A stretch of DNA of 64,000 bases from Streptomyces noursei ATCC 11455 (GTDB taxonomy: Bacteria > Actinomycetota > Actinomycetes > Streptomycetales > Streptomycetaceae): assembly GCF_001704275.1 (NCBI RefSeq), contig NZ_CP011533.1, forward strand, positions 682,001 through 746,000, given 5' to 3'. Numbering within the stretch: position 1 is the first letter of the stretch; every line of letters starts with the position of its first letter. Under the pieces are notes generated by a model, which was not told the DNA's origin, did not search any database, and saw only the letters and a program-made list of their open reading frames with translations. Below, piece by piece: positions 33,978-42,739 of the stretch. Both the position numbers and the translations under genes were made by a program.

Positions 33978-35981
33978 ATGACTGTCCAGACCACCAACGC
34001 GGTGCGCCCGCGGCTGCGCGGCGACGTGTACTTCACCGCGATGCCCGACGGCGCCTTCGTCCGCAGCACCCGGGGCAGCGTGTTCCTCAAGGGCGCCTCG
34101 GTCCACCGGCTGCTGACCGCGCTCGCCCCGGCCCTGACCGGCGCCGCGACGCTGACGGAGCTGCTGGCCGCCGTGCCCACGCCCCAGCGCCCCTCGGTAC
34201 GGAAGCTGGTCGGCACGCTGCTGGAGCGCGGATTCGTCCGCGACACCGGCTCCGACCTGCCGCACTCCCTCGATGACGACGCGGCGGAACGGTACGCCGG
34301 GCCGGTCCAGTTCATCGACTCCTTCACCGACTCGGCCGCGCGCCGCTTCCAGGACTTCCGCGCCGCCCGCCTGGTCTGCGTCTGTGGCCCCGATGCGGCC
34401 CGCGGCTTCCTGAGCGCGCTGACCGACTGCGGCGCCACCCGCCTGACCCTCGTCCTCCCCGACCCCGACAGCATGCTGACGGTCCATCGATTCGCCGCCA
34501 CGCTGCCGGAGGTGCCGGCCGAGCTGGCGTTCGTGCCGGCGCCCAGCACCACCGACGGGGCGGACGCGACGGACTGGGAGACGCTGCTGCGCACGGCCGA
34601 CGCCGTGCTGCACCTCGCCGACCGACCCGGGGCCGGCAGCCGTGAGGCCGTGGCCCGGCTCTGCGCCCGACTCGGCAGGCCGCTGGTCCAGGGCCTGGCG
34701 ACCGCGGACGCGGTGTGGATCTGGCCGGTCCGCACGCCCGCCGCCCCCGACGGCGACGGGGACGGGGACGCGCCGTGGCGGCGACTGCTGGCCACCCGCA
34801 CGGCGGCCGAGCGCCGGACACTGCGCGCCGGCCCCTGCTCCGACGGGCTCCACCGCGGCCCGGTGGCGGAGTTGGCCGCGATCCAGCTCACGTTCCGGGC
34901 GTACTGCCATCTGACCGGGGTGACCACGCCGGAACTGGCCGCGATGGCCCGGCTGGACACCACGACGCTGGAGGTCGACCACCACCCCGTCCTCGGTCCG
35001 GCACCCGCCTCTTCCGACGCCGGACCGCGGAAGCCCGGAGCCGAGCAGGACCCCGCCCGCCGGGTCCGCCTCCTCCGTGCCGCCGATCCCGTACCGGACC
35101 CGCTGTTCCTGGAGCGACTCGCGGTGGCCTGCGACCGCCACGTGGGCCCGATCCCGGACGTGCGGGAGCGCGACCACCCCCAGTCGCCACTGTTCGTCAC
35201 CGAGGCCAAGGTCGCCGACCCGGGCCTGCGCACCGAGCCGCGGGCCGTCCTGGGCGCGGCGCACACCGCCCACGATGCCCGTGCGGACGCGCTGCGGCGC
35301 GCCGCCGCCACCGCCCTGGAGCTGGCCCGGCAGGCGGCCCCGCGGCCCGCGCCGGAACCGGGCTGGGACCTCGCCGCCGAGCGGGCACGCCCGGTACCGG
35401 CCCCCGGGAACGGCCGCTACGCGCACGGGGTGGCCGCCGAGGCCGACCTGGACCGTTCGGCGCTGGCCTGCACACTGGCCGCGCTGGCCCGGCTCGTGCC
35501 CGTGCAGGCCGCCGGGGACGCTGCCCCCGTGCCGCCGGCCGAACTGACCGCCGCGGACCGCCAGTGTGTGGAGCTGCTGACGACCGCCGATGCGCACTGG
35601 TCGGTCCACCGGGTCGCCTCGCCCGCCGCGGCACTGCCGGCGTTCGCGTTCCTGCTCGACGGTGCGACGGTCGCCGTCCAGGTCCACCCCGACGCCGCGA
35701 CCGCGCTGTCCGCCGGTCTGCTCGACACCTTGCTCGCCTGGCAATTGGCCCGCCACCGGCGGGAGTCCGGCGACCCGGACCCCACCGGGGGCACGACCCC
35801 CGAAGCCGTACCGTCGGTGCAGCCCCGATTGGCCGCGACCGACGGAGCCGACCAGCTGGCCACGACGCTGGAGCAGCTGCGCGCCGCCGGCCTGTGCGCG
35901 GTGCTCCAGGTGCTGGACGACGACCCGGCCCTGGCCGAACTGGTCCGCTTCGGCGTCCGGGTGGTGATCGACGACGCCTGA
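33978..35981 (+). CDS. Ocin-ThiF-like / TOMM F-type leader-peptide-binding protein
   Basis: About 667 residues. ATG 33978 is preferred because homologues begin at this point; ATG 33948 is in frame and would add ten basic residues. Residues ~8-90 look like a RiPP recognition element (RPRLRGDVYFTAMPDGAF, then a winged-helix segment to LLERGFVRD). Residues ~115-200 form a Rossmann-like E1 fold (RLVCVCGPDAARG) lacking a clean GxGxxG. F-type proteins hold the leader peptide for a YcaO cyclodehydratase. No YcaO, dehydrogenase or protease gene is nearby. It follows the precursor by 160 bases. Confidence 0.78.
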   Translation: MTVQTTNAVRPRLRGDVYFTAMPDGAFVRSTRGSVFLKGASVHRLLTALAPALTGAATLTELLAAVPTPQRPSVRKLVGTLLERGFVRDTGSDLPHSLDDDAAERYAGPVQFIDSFTDSAARRFQDFRAARLVCVCGPDAARGFLSALTDCGATRLTLVLPDPDSMLTVHRFAATLPEVPAELAFVPAPSTTDGADATDWETLLRTADAVLHLADRPGAGSREAVARLCARLGRPLVQGLATADAVWIWPVRTPAAPDGDGDGDAPWRRLLATRTAAERRTLRAGPCSDGLHRGPVAELAAIQLTFRAYCHLTGVTTPELAAMARLDTTTLEVDHHPVLGPAPASSDAGPRKPGAEQDPARRVRLLRAADPVPDPLFLERLAVACDRHVGPIPDVRERDHPQSPLFVTEAKVADPGLRTEPRAVLGAAHTAHDARADALRRAAATALELARQAAPRPAPEPGWDLAAERARPVPAPGNGRYAHGVAAEADLDRSALACTLAALARLVPVQAAGDAAPVPPAELTAADRQCVELLTTADAHWSVHRVASPAAALPAFAFLLDGATVAVQVHPDAATALSAGLLDTLLAWQLARHRRESGDPDPTGGTTPEAVPSVQPRLAATDGADQLATTLEQLRAAGLCAVLQVLDDDPALAELVRFGVRVVIDDA

Positions 35982-36023
35982 GCGGGTCATCGGACCCACC
36001 TCGCCGACGCCGGTGGCCCGCTC

Positions 36024-36052
36024 CGGGAGGATCCGCCCGGCAGGTCCTCCCG
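36024..36052. terminator. Bidirectional hairpin between F-type gene and MBL gene
   Basis: CGGGAGGA (36024-36031) and TCCTCCCG (36045-36052) are exact complements with a 13-base loop. The two flanking genes converge here. Confidence 0.6.
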
Positions 36053-36068
36053 CTGCCCTCGTTTGCCC

Positions 36069-36962
36069 TCACCCCCCGTGCTCGGCGCACAGGCACGCGA
36101 CGCCGGTGTCGATCCACTCCTGGCCGACCCACTCGGGGTGCCGCTCGATCAACGCCGCGCGCACCTCCTCGACCATCGTCTCCCGGCCCACCGCCGAGTC
36201 CCGGCGGGCCCAGGTCTCGTCGCGCAGTTCCCGCAGGTAGTCGAGTACACCCTCGACCCTCTGCGTTCCGCCGACGTCGCCGTGGCCCGGAACCACGATC
36301 CGCGGTGCGGCCGCCACCAGCCGGGCCAGGACCTCGATCCAGCGCAGTCCGCTCACGTCGGTGTCGTGCGGCGGGAACCACGGGAAGACCGCGAACCGCC
36401 CGGTCTCGACGAGGTCACCGGTGAACAGCACCTCGGCGTCGGGCACCGTGATCACCTGGTCGCCCCTGCTGTGCGCGCGGCCGACGGCCCGTAGACGCAC
36501 CACCCGCCCGCCCAGGTCGAGGTCGTGGGACTCCTCGTAGACGACGTCCGGCGTGGGCACCCGTACGCCTTCCAGACGCCGGGCGACGGTCGGGCCGAGC
36601 CCCCGGAACATCGCGAGGTATCCGTCCCCCTTGTCGGCCAGGTCCTCGGCCTGCGCCCGGTTCACCAGGAACGTCGCCTCGCCGGCGAAGACCTGCGCCC
36701 CGAAGGCGTGCTCGGGGTGGAAGTGCGTGGTGGTCAGGTACAGCTTGCGCCCCTTGGCGTAGTCGCGGGCGAAGGCCAGCACGCTCTCGGCGTTCTCCGG
36801 CCCCAGGCCGGTGTCGACCACCAGGACCGCGTGCTTCCCGCCGATGACGCCGATGTTCGGGACCAACTCCGTGTGCCGGTTGGGCACGACCACCACGTCA
36901 GACGCGATCTCCTGGGCACCGGAGGTCCGCACCACGGGGTCGGGCAACTGATGGTCGGTCAT
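36069..36962 (-). CDS. Metallo-beta-lactamase-fold hydrolase
   Basis: A 297-residue MBL-fold protein from ATG 36962, with AAGGAG eight bases upstream. The zinc-binding core is TTHFHPEHAFGA, with further ligands in AHSRGDQ and VLFTGDLVE and the distal IVVPGHGDVGG. No signal peptide, so cytoplasmic. The substrate is not evident; relatives include thioester, lactone and glyoxalase-like hydrolases. It is divergent from a LysR gene with a T-N11-A type dyad between them, so probably controlled by that regulator. Confidence 0.9.
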   Translation of the reverse strand: MTDHQLPDPVVRTSGAQEIASDVVVVPNRHTELVPNIGVIGGKHAVLVVDTGLGPENAESVLAFARDYAKGRKLYLTTTHFHPEHAFGAQVFAGEATFLVNRAQAEDLADKGDGYLAMFRGLGPTVARRLEGVRVPTPDVVYEESHDLDLGGRVVRLRAVGRAHSRGDQVITVPDAEVLFTGDLVETGRFAVFPWFPPHDTDVSGLRWIEVLARLVAAAPRIVVPGHGDVGGTQRVEGVLDYLRELRDETWARRDSAVGRETMVEEVRAALIERHPEWVGQEWIDTGVACLCAEHGG

Positions 36963-37083
36963 GACACACACTCCTTGCCTTGCCGGACCGGTGGGAATGC
37001 CGAACCGATCCGCGCCTGCTCTCACTTACCCCTCACTGCACCTCCGGGCCCGGCCCGGCGTCCAATACTTGTCGAGCCCACCC

Positions 37084-37100
37084 GATACCGCTCGGGTATC
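37084..37100. promoter_or_regulatory. LysR box (T-N11-A) upstream of lysR
   Basis: GATACC (37084-37089) and GGTATC (37095-37100) form a dyad with a five-base spacer. T at 37086 and A at 37098 give the classic T-N11-A of LysR sites. It lies 10 bases before the LysR start and 122 bases from the divergent MBL start. Confidence 0.65.
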
Positions 37101-37110
37101 GTGCCTGGTG

Positions 37111-38016
37111 ATGGACCTCCGCCTCCTGCGCTACTTCATGGCCGTCTCCGAGGAGCGCCACTTCGGCCGGGCCGCCGCCCGGTTGCACATGACCCAGCCC
37201 CCGCTGACCCGTGCCATCAAGCGGTTGGAAGCGGACCTGGGTACCGCCCTGCTGCACCGCTCGGCCGCCGGCGTGACGTTGACCGCCGCCGGGAACGCCC
37301 TGTACGACGAAGCCCGCACCCTGCTGGCGCAGGCCGATCGTGCCCGGGCCCGCGTCGCCGCCGCGGCCGGCGTCGTGAGCCTGACCATCGGCACCCTCGG
37401 CGACAGCGTGGAACGCGCCGGCGCCGGCACACCGCTCGCGGCCGCCTTCCGTCAGCGCCATCCCGGTGTCAACGTCCGTCTCCACGAGGCCGATTTCACC
37501 GATCCGACCACGGGACTGCGCTCCGGCCTGGTCGATGTCGCCGTGACCCGGGCGCCGTTCGACGACACCGGGTTCAGCTCCCGGGTGATCCGCTCCGACC
37601 CCGTCGGGGTGGTGCTCCGCACCGACGACCCGCTCGCCGCGCGCGAGTTGCTGCGCCTGGCCGACCTCGACGACCGGACGTGGTTCCGCTTTCCGGACGG
37701 CACCGACACCGTCTGGCGCGCCTATTGGAACGGCACCGGACCCGGCGCGCCGCTGCGCGAGGGTCCGGTGGTGCGTACCGTCCACGAATGCATCCGTGCC
37801 GTGCAGTGGAACGGCACGGTCGGACTGGTGCCGCTCGGCCATGTGTGGGCACCGCACGGCCAGGAGTCCCCCGACGGCCTCACCGTGGTCCCGCTGGCCG
37901 ACATGCCACCGAGCCGCCTGATCGTCGCCTGGCGCACCGGCGACCCCAACCCCTTGGTCCGTTCCTTCGTCGAACTGGCCGTTCCGGGCAACCGCCGTCA
38001 CCGCACGGCGAGATGA
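37111..38016 (+). CDS. LysR family transcriptional regulator
   Basis: A 301-residue LysR regulator from ATG 37111. The winged helix is typical (MDLRLLRYFMAVSEERHFGR, then LHMTQPPLTRAIKRLEADLG), and the remainder is a type 2 periplasmic-binding effector domain. No strong ribosome site precedes the start; GTG 37108 is an alternative. It is divergent from the MBL-fold gene and overlapped upstream by a LysR box, so autoregulation and control of that gene are likely. Confidence 0.92.
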   Translation: MDLRLLRYFMAVSEERHFGRAAARLHMTQPPLTRAIKRLEADLGTALLHRSAAGVTLTAAGNALYDEARTLLAQADRARARVAAAAGVVSLTIGTLGDSVERAGAGTPLAAAFRQRHPGVNVRLHEADFTDPTTGLRSGLVDVAVTRAPFDDTGFSSRVIRSDPVGVVLRTDDPLAARELLRLADLDDRTWFRFPDGTDTVWRAYWNGTGPGAPLREGPVVRTVHECIRAVQWNGTVGLVPLGHVWAPHGQESPDGLTVVPLADMPPSRLIVAWRTGDPNPLVRSFVELAVPGNRRHRTAR

Positions 38017-38045
38017 CCACGGCCCGCGGCCCTCGCCCGGACCGG

Positions 38046-38079
38046 GCCCGGCTCACCGCCGTCGTGCGGCGAGCCGGGC
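38046..38079. terminator. Bidirectional hairpin between LysR and reductase genes
   Basis: GCCCGGCTC (38046-38054) pairs exactly with GAGCCGGGC (38071-38079); inner bases can extend the stem. The flanking genes converge, so it can act on both strands. Confidence 0.7.
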
Positions 38080-38091
38080 CGGACGGCTCGG

Positions 38092-38802
38092 TCAGCGGAC
38101 GACCTTGACGCCGAAGTGCGTGCCGAAACCCAGCGCGAAGCCGATGGCGCCGTGCATGTGGGCGTACATCTCCATGCCGCGGGCGGCGACGATGTCGCCC
38201 AGGTCGAGGATGTCCGTCCAGCCGTAGGACGTCAGCAGGTCGGTGACGGTCTGCTTGGCGTCGGCGTCCTGGCCGGCGACGAACATGGTGTGATCGCCGC
38301 CGCCGATGGACCTGGGGTCGACGACCGTGGCCTGCTCCTGGGTCACGAACGCCTTGACGACCTTGGTGTCGGGCAGGGCCCGCTGGATCTGCTCGCCGAG
38401 GCTGTCGCTGTCGCACACACCGAGGATCGGGTTGACGCCCCACGGGGTGGGCCAGGGCCGCTCGATGTCGGGGTTGTAGAGGTAGGGCACGGCGTAGTCG
38501 ACGAGGGTCTTGCCCGCCAGGTCGCCCGCGACGGCGGTCAGGGCCCGGACGGCGTTGTGCCCGTCGATGCCGTTGATCACCAGCTCGGCCCCGGCCGCGG
38601 CGTCGCCGAAGGTGGCCAACGGGATGCCCGGGCGGTCGGCCAGCCACTGACCGTAGGGCGGGTTCTGCATCATGTCGGGCCCGGTGCGGGCGAGGGTGGC
38701 CTCGGGGTCGCGGGTGCCGACGATGACGTCATGACCGAGTTCGGCGAGCTTGGCGATGTGGCAGCGGGCGCCGCCGCCGGTGCCGAGAACTGCGATCTTC
38801 AT
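38092..38802 (-). CDS. F420-reductase-like NAD(P)-binding protein, paralogue 1
   Basis: A 236-residue Rossmann protein from ATG 38802 with AAGGAG upstream. MKIAVLGTGGGARCHIAKLAE is the dinucleotide-binding start; VGTRDP is the NADP-type second strand; ELVINGIDGHNA follows. It fits the F420_oxidored family (NADPH-dependent F420 reductase or related dehydrogenase). A close paralogue lies at 55812-56528 and shares long identical stretches such as DSLGEQIQRALP and GGGDHTMFVAG. Role unknown. Confidence 0.87.
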   Translation of the reverse strand: MKIAVLGTGGGARCHIAKLAELGHDVIVGTRDPEATLARTGPDMMQNPPYGQWLADRPGIPLATFGDAAAGAELVINGIDGHNAVRALTAVAGDLAGKTLVDYAVPYLYNPDIERPWPTPWGVNPILGVCDSDSLGEQIQRALPDTKVVKAFVTQEQATVVDPRSIGGGDHTMFVAGQDADAKQTVTDLLTSYGWTDILDLGDIVAARGMEMYAHMHGAIGFALGFGTHFGVKVVR

Positions 38803-38866
38803 GGGGTAACTCCTTTTGCGCTGAGGGGTGTTCGCTGAATGCGTCGGGGTGTTCGGCGTTCGGTGC

Positions 38867-39040
38867 TCAGCTGCGGGCGCTGAAGCAGAACGGCTGACCG
38901 GAGGGGTCGAGCAGCACGGTCCAGTACGCGCCGCCGGGCTGGTGGTCCGGCTTGGTGGCGCCCAGCTCGATGAGGCGCCGCTCCGCCGCCTCGACGTCGT
39001 CGAAGGCCAGGTCGAGGTGGAAGGGCAGCCCGTCCGGCTC
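38867..39040 (-). pseudogene. C-terminal remnant of a VOC/glyoxalase-like protein
   Basis: The last ~58 residues (GLPFHLDLAFDDVEAAERR, then LDPSGQPFCFSARS) match the second half of a vicinal-oxygen-chelate domain. The first half, needed for a complete metal site, is missing: the frame upstream to 39166 has no homology. The fragment is leftward and ends 64 bases before the reductase gene. Confidence 0.6.
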
Positions 39041-39212
39041 AGACGGGCGGGGTGCGGGACAGTGCGCCCGGATCCGCGTCACCGCGGATGGCACCTTCCA
39101 CCTTTCAAGTAGTACATCAGTACCGTAACCCACTCGCCGCAAGTGCGCAATGCGGACATAGGGCACCTAGCGTGCGGCAACCATCACACCCCACCGCACC
39201 TCAGGGGCCTGT

Positions 39213-39230
39213 ACAGTACGAACGTACTGT
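39213..39230. promoter_or_regulatory. TetR-type operator upstream of AlkZ-like gene
   Basis: ACAGTACG (39213-39220) and CGTACTGT (39223-39230) are exact complements around AA. The core GTACG-N2-CGTAC is the same as that upstream of the tetR gene at 40623-40636. It lies 76 bases before the AlkZ-like start. Confidence 0.7.
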
Positions 39231-39305
39231 TCGATGCATCGCGTCACCTCTCGCCCCCATCCCGTCCCCACCCCACCCCACCCCACCTCATCCCGGAGGA
39301 GAAGC

Positions 39306-40487
39306 TTGAGCACCGCCCGCCGCCGCATCACCCCCGCCGAGCGCCGCGCCCGACTGGTCCGGCGCCATCTGCTCGCCCCCTCTCTCCGCGCCAAGACGCC
39401 CGAGGAGGTCGCCGACGCCCTCGTCGCCCTGCACGCCACCGACCCGGCCACGGTCTACCTCTCCTTCGCCGCCCGCTGCGCCGAGCCCGAAGTCGCCGCA
39501 CTGGAGCGGGCGTTGTACCAGGAACGGACCCTGGCCCGGATTCGATGCATGCGCCGCACGGTCTTCGTCCTCCCCCACGGCCTGGCCCCCGTCGCATACG
39601 CCGCAACCGCCCGCCCACTGGCCGCCAAGCAACGCACCCAGACCGCCCACCAGCTGCATGCGGCGTGCGGCTGGGACGAGCGCCGCTACGCCGCCGTGGA
39701 GGCCGCCACCCTCGCGGCCCTGGCGCGGCGCGGCGCGGCCGGCGCCGCCGAACTCGCCGCCGAAGTACCGGAGTTGCGCGAGCAGATCGTCACCTTCCCT
39801 GGAAAGCCCTACGAATCGCGTCAGCGGCTCTCCGCTCCGGTGCTGGGCGTACTGGCCGCCGAGGGGCGGATCCGCCGGGCCCGGCCGCTGGGCTCATGGA
39901 CCTCCGCCCAGTTCCGCTGGGCCCCGGCCGACCCGCTGCCGCACCTGCCCGCCGGGGACGCCAAGACCGAGCTGGCCCGCCGCTACGTGGCCACCTTCGG
40001 CCCCGTCACCGTCGAGGACCTCAAGTGGTGGACCGGCTGGAACCTGACCGACACCCGCAGGGCACTGGCCGCCACCGGCGCCGAACAGGTCGCCCTCGAC
40101 GAAGGGACCGGCTACCTCCTGCCCGAGGACGTCGACGACCGGGGCTCCGCGACCGACGTCGAGCCGGCCGCGGCGCTGCTGCCCGGCCTGGACCCCACTG
40201 CCATGGGCTGGCGCCACCGCGACTGGCACCTGGACCCCGCGCACAAGAAGGCGCTTTTCGACCGCAACGGCAACATCGGTCCCACGGTGTGGTGGGAAGG
40301 CCGCATCATCGGCGCGTGGGCCCAGCGTCGCGACGGCTGCCTGGCCTGGGAGCCGCTCGCCGCCCGCCCCGACCGCACCGCACGCGCCGCCGTCGAGGCC
40401 GAGATCGCCCGCCTGACCGCGTTCCTCGGTACCACCCGCGTCACGCCGTGCTACCGCACCCCGCTGGAACGCCGCCTCGCCGGTTAG
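39306..40487 (+). CDS. AlkZ-like winged-helix DNA-binding protein (putative DNA glycosylase)
   Basis: A 393-residue protein of the AlkZ/YcaQ family (PF06224). TTG 39306 is chosen because GGAGGAG lies four bases upstream. The start RRITPAERRARLVRRHLL, the ALHATDPATVYLSF segment, and VTVEDLKWWTGWNLTD in the middle are typical. Family members AlkZ and YcaQ unhook DNA interstrand crosslinks, and AlkZ-type enzymes often protect producers of DNA-alkylating products (family knowledge). A separate TetR gene 186 bases downstream has the same operator, so the two appear co-regulated. Confidence 0.87.
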   Translation: MSTARRRITPAERRARLVRRHLLAPSLRAKTPEEVADALVALHATDPATVYLSFAARCAEPEVAALERALYQERTLARIRCMRRTVFVLPHGLAPVAYAATARPLAAKQRTQTAHQLHAACGWDERRYAAVEAATLAALARRGAAGAAELAAEVPELREQIVTFPGKPYESRQRLSAPVLGVLAAEGRIRRARPLGSWTSAQFRWAPADPLPHLPAGDAKTELARRYVATFGPVTVEDLKWWTGWNLTDTRRALAATGAEQVALDEGTGYLLPEDVDDRGSATDVEPAAALLPGLDPTAMGWRHRDWHLDPAHKKALFDRNGNIGPTVWWEGRIIGAWAQRRDGCLAWEPLAARPDRTARAAVEAEIARLTAFLGTTRVTPCYRTPLERRLAG

Positions 40488-40502
40488 CGTCGGCGGCTCG
40501 GA

Positions 40503-40546
40503 GGGAGCACCCAGGGAGCACCCAGGGAGCACCCAGGGAGCGCGGA
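40503..40546. repeat. Eleven-base tandem repeat, three copies plus partial
   Basis: The unit GGGAGCACCCA repeats at 40503, 40514 and 40525, followed by a diverged partial GGGAGCGCGGA. It lies just downstream of the AlkZ-like stop and upstream of the tetR promoter. Confidence 0.7.
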
Positions 40547-40622
40547 GGAACGCGGACGGAATACGCAGGCGCCGCAGATTCGCTGCGGGGGCGATTCGGA
40601 CGACGGGAGGTCACCCGGGTAC

Positions 40623-40636
40623 GGTACGTCCGTACC
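40623..40636. promoter_or_regulatory. TetR-type operator upstream of tetR
   Basis: GGTACG (40623-40628) and CGTACC (40631-40636) are exact complements with TC between. Core GTACG-N2-CGTAC equals the site at 39213-39230. It is 37 bases upstream of the tetR start, suggesting autorepression. Confidence 0.7.
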
Positions 40637-40672
40637 ACATCAGCAGCTCGGCACACCTGGGAGTCAGACAGC

Positions 40673-41305
40673 ATGGCGGCCAACCAGCCCGCCCGGCGCC
40701 GCCGGGACCCGCAGCGACGGATCGCCGAGATCGTCGAGGCGACGGAGCGGGTGATCGCCGCCCGCGGCATCGAAGGACTCACCCATCGCGCCGTCGCCGA
40801 AGAGGCGGGCGTACCGCTGGGCGCGACCACGTACCACTTCGCCACCAAGGACGACCTCATCGAGGCCGCCCTGCGTCGCACCCACGAGCGCTACGCCGCC
40901 ACCTTGGAAGAGTGGGCCGCCCAGCGCCCCACGCTCACCACCAACCAACTCTCCGTACTGCTCACCGACGCCCTCATGGGCTGCTTCGGCCCGAACCGCG
41001 ACTACGAGGTCGTGGAGCTGGAGCTCTACGTCGCCGCGGTGCGCCGCCCCGCGCTGCGCACCATCGCCGACCAGTACACCGAGACCACCACCGGCCTGCT
41101 GCTGCGCTACGTCGACCCGGCCACCGCCCACGCCGCCACCGCCGCCATGAACGGCCTGACCCTGCGCGGCCTGGCCTCGTCCCAGCCCCCCGGCCGGGAC
41201 GAGGTCGAGGCCATCCTCACCCGCGTCCTCACCCCCAACCCCGCACTGCCCGCCACCCTGCCCACCGCCGCCGAGAACCAGGCAATCGCCCAGCACGGCC
41301 AGTGA
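40673..41305 (+). CDS. TetR family transcriptional regulator
   Basis: A 210-residue TetR regulator from ATG 40673. The N-terminal helix-turn-helix reads IEGLTHRAVAEEAGVPLGAT followed by TYHF. The C-terminal ligand domain is of the type with a conserved ELELYVAAVRRP segment. It follows the AlkZ-like gene by 186 bases, and an identical operator core is found upstream of both. It is therefore probably an autorepressor that also represses the AlkZ-like gene. Confidence 0.93.
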   Translation: MAANQPARRRRDPQRRIAEIVEATERVIAARGIEGLTHRAVAEEAGVPLGATTYHFATKDDLIEAALRRTHERYAATLEEWAAQRPTLTTNQLSVLLTDALMGCFGPNRDYEVVELELYVAAVRRPALRTIADQYTETTTGLLLRYVDPATAHAATAAMNGLTLRGLASSQPPGRDEVEAILTRVLTPNPALPATLPTAAENQAIAQHGQ

Positions 41306-41453
41306 CACCCGGCCGGACGGACTCCCGCGCCCGCCTGGGGCCGACACGCCAGGGCGGGCGGGGAACAGACACTGCCCCCCGCTCACCGGCCCGGGCGCCA
41401 TACTTGGCACGGGGCTCAGCGCATCCGTCCCGACGTTGCTGGAGGACAGGCCC

Positions 41454-42224
41454 ATGGGTGACGGACTCCTCGACCTGGCGATCGCCGAGGCCGGCGGCCA
41501 CCGGCTGTGGAATTCCCTGCGCGGCCTGAAGGTGGACCTCTCCATCGGCGGCCCCATCTGGGCGTTGAAGGGCTGGCCGCCGGAGCGGACTTTCGACCAG
41601 ACCCTCAGCCTGGACACGGCACGCGAGCACATCGCGTTCAGCCCGTTCACCCGTACCGACCGGCGGATGGTCTTCGACGCCGCCACCGACAGCGTCACCA
41701 TGGAGACCCTCGACGGTGAGCCGGTGGAAACCCTCGCCCCCGCACGCGCCGGCTTCCGGGGCATGCTGCGCAACAGCCCCTGGGACGCGCTGCACCTCGG
41801 CTATTTCCTGGGCTACGCGTGCTGGAACTACTTCACCACCCCGTTCCTGTTCGCCTACCCCGGTGTCCGCGCGCACGAGCTCGAACCGTGGCACGAGGCC
41901 GGCCAGACCTGGCGGCGCCTGAAGGTGCGGTTCCCACCCGGGATCGCCACCCACAGTCCCGACCAGGTCTTCTACTTCGACGCCCTCGGCAGGCAACGCC
42001 GGATGGACTACGTCGCCGAGGTCAACGGCAGCACCCTGGTCGGCCACTACACCAGCCGCCATCGACGTTTCGGCGGTCTGCTGGTGGCCACACGCCGCCG
42101 CGTCTTCCGCCGCAACCCCGACGACACCGTCAATCTCAATCTGCCGTCGATCACCCTCGACATCCACGACGTCGCGCTGATCCACGCCGACGGCGACCCG
42201 ACACCCGCACGGGACCAGGCATGA
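41454..42224 (+). CDS. Protein of unknown function, first of a three-gene operon
   Basis: A 256-residue protein from ATG 41454 with GGAGG eight bases upstream. No signal peptide, membrane segment or catalytic motif is clear. The C-terminal half has an amphipathic beta pattern (RRMDYVAEVNGSTLVGHYTS) reminiscent of ligand-binding beta-barrels, but I cannot name the family. Its stop overlaps the start of the DUF302-like gene in ATGA, so the two are translationally coupled. Confidence 0.8.
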   Translation: MGDGLLDLAIAEAGGHRLWNSLRGLKVDLSIGGPIWALKGWPPERTFDQTLSLDTAREHIAFSPFTRTDRRMVFDAATDSVTMETLDGEPVETLAPARAGFRGMLRNSPWDALHLGYFLGYACWNYFTTPFLFAYPGVRAHELEPWHEAGQTWRRLKVRFPPGIATHSPDQVFYFDALGRQRRMDYVAEVNGSTLVGHYTSRHRRFGGLLVATRRRVFRRNPDDTVNLNLPSITLDIHDVALIHADGDPTPARDQA

Positions 42225-42739
42225 CCACACCCAGCAGCGCCCTCGACCACCCCGCCCGACGGCTCGTCGTGTCGCTCCCCGCACCGTACGACGCGGCCCG
42301 CGAGCACTACGAAACCCTCGTCCCCGAGGTCGATCTCGCCCGCTTCCACCAGATGGCGTCCTGGACGGCCACACTGGAGCTGGCCGAGATCAACGCCCCG
42401 CACGGCTTCATGCGTTACTACCGCAGCGACCTCACCGCCGTCATGGCCGGATCGCCGTCCTTCTGGCAGGCCACGCAGTATCTGATGGGCAATCACACCA
42501 TCGCCGAGCGCATGTTCCGCCACGACCCGGCGGTCATGTTGCACGCGCCGCTGAGGACCCTCCTCTACACCGACCCCGACGGCGACACCCGATTCGCCAT
42601 CGACCAGCCCAGTCTGCTGTTCGCCAGCTACCACAACCCGCAGATCGCCGATGTCGGGCTCGAACTCGACGCCCTGGTAGCCGAGTTGATCGCACTGCTC
42701 GGCGGCGACGTACCACGACAGCTGAAAGGTGCCCGATGA
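42221..42739 (+). CDS. DUF302 domain protein
   Basis: A 172-residue protein. The stretches PAPYDAAREHYETLVPEVDL, YLMGNHTIAERMFRHDP and LHAPLRTLLYTD match the DUF302 family, whose fold is known but function is not. ATGA overlaps exist at both ends (start with the upstream gene, stop with the downstream oxidoreductase), so translation is coupled across all three genes. Confidence 0.85.
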   Translation: MTTPSSALDHPARRLVVSLPAPYDAAREHYETLVPEVDLARFHQMASWTATLELAEINAPHGFMRYYRSDLTAVMAGSPSFWQATQYLMGNHTIAERMFRHDPAVMLHAPLRTLLYTDPDGDTRFAIDQPSLLFASYHNPQIADVGLELDALVAELIALLGGDVPRQLKGAR

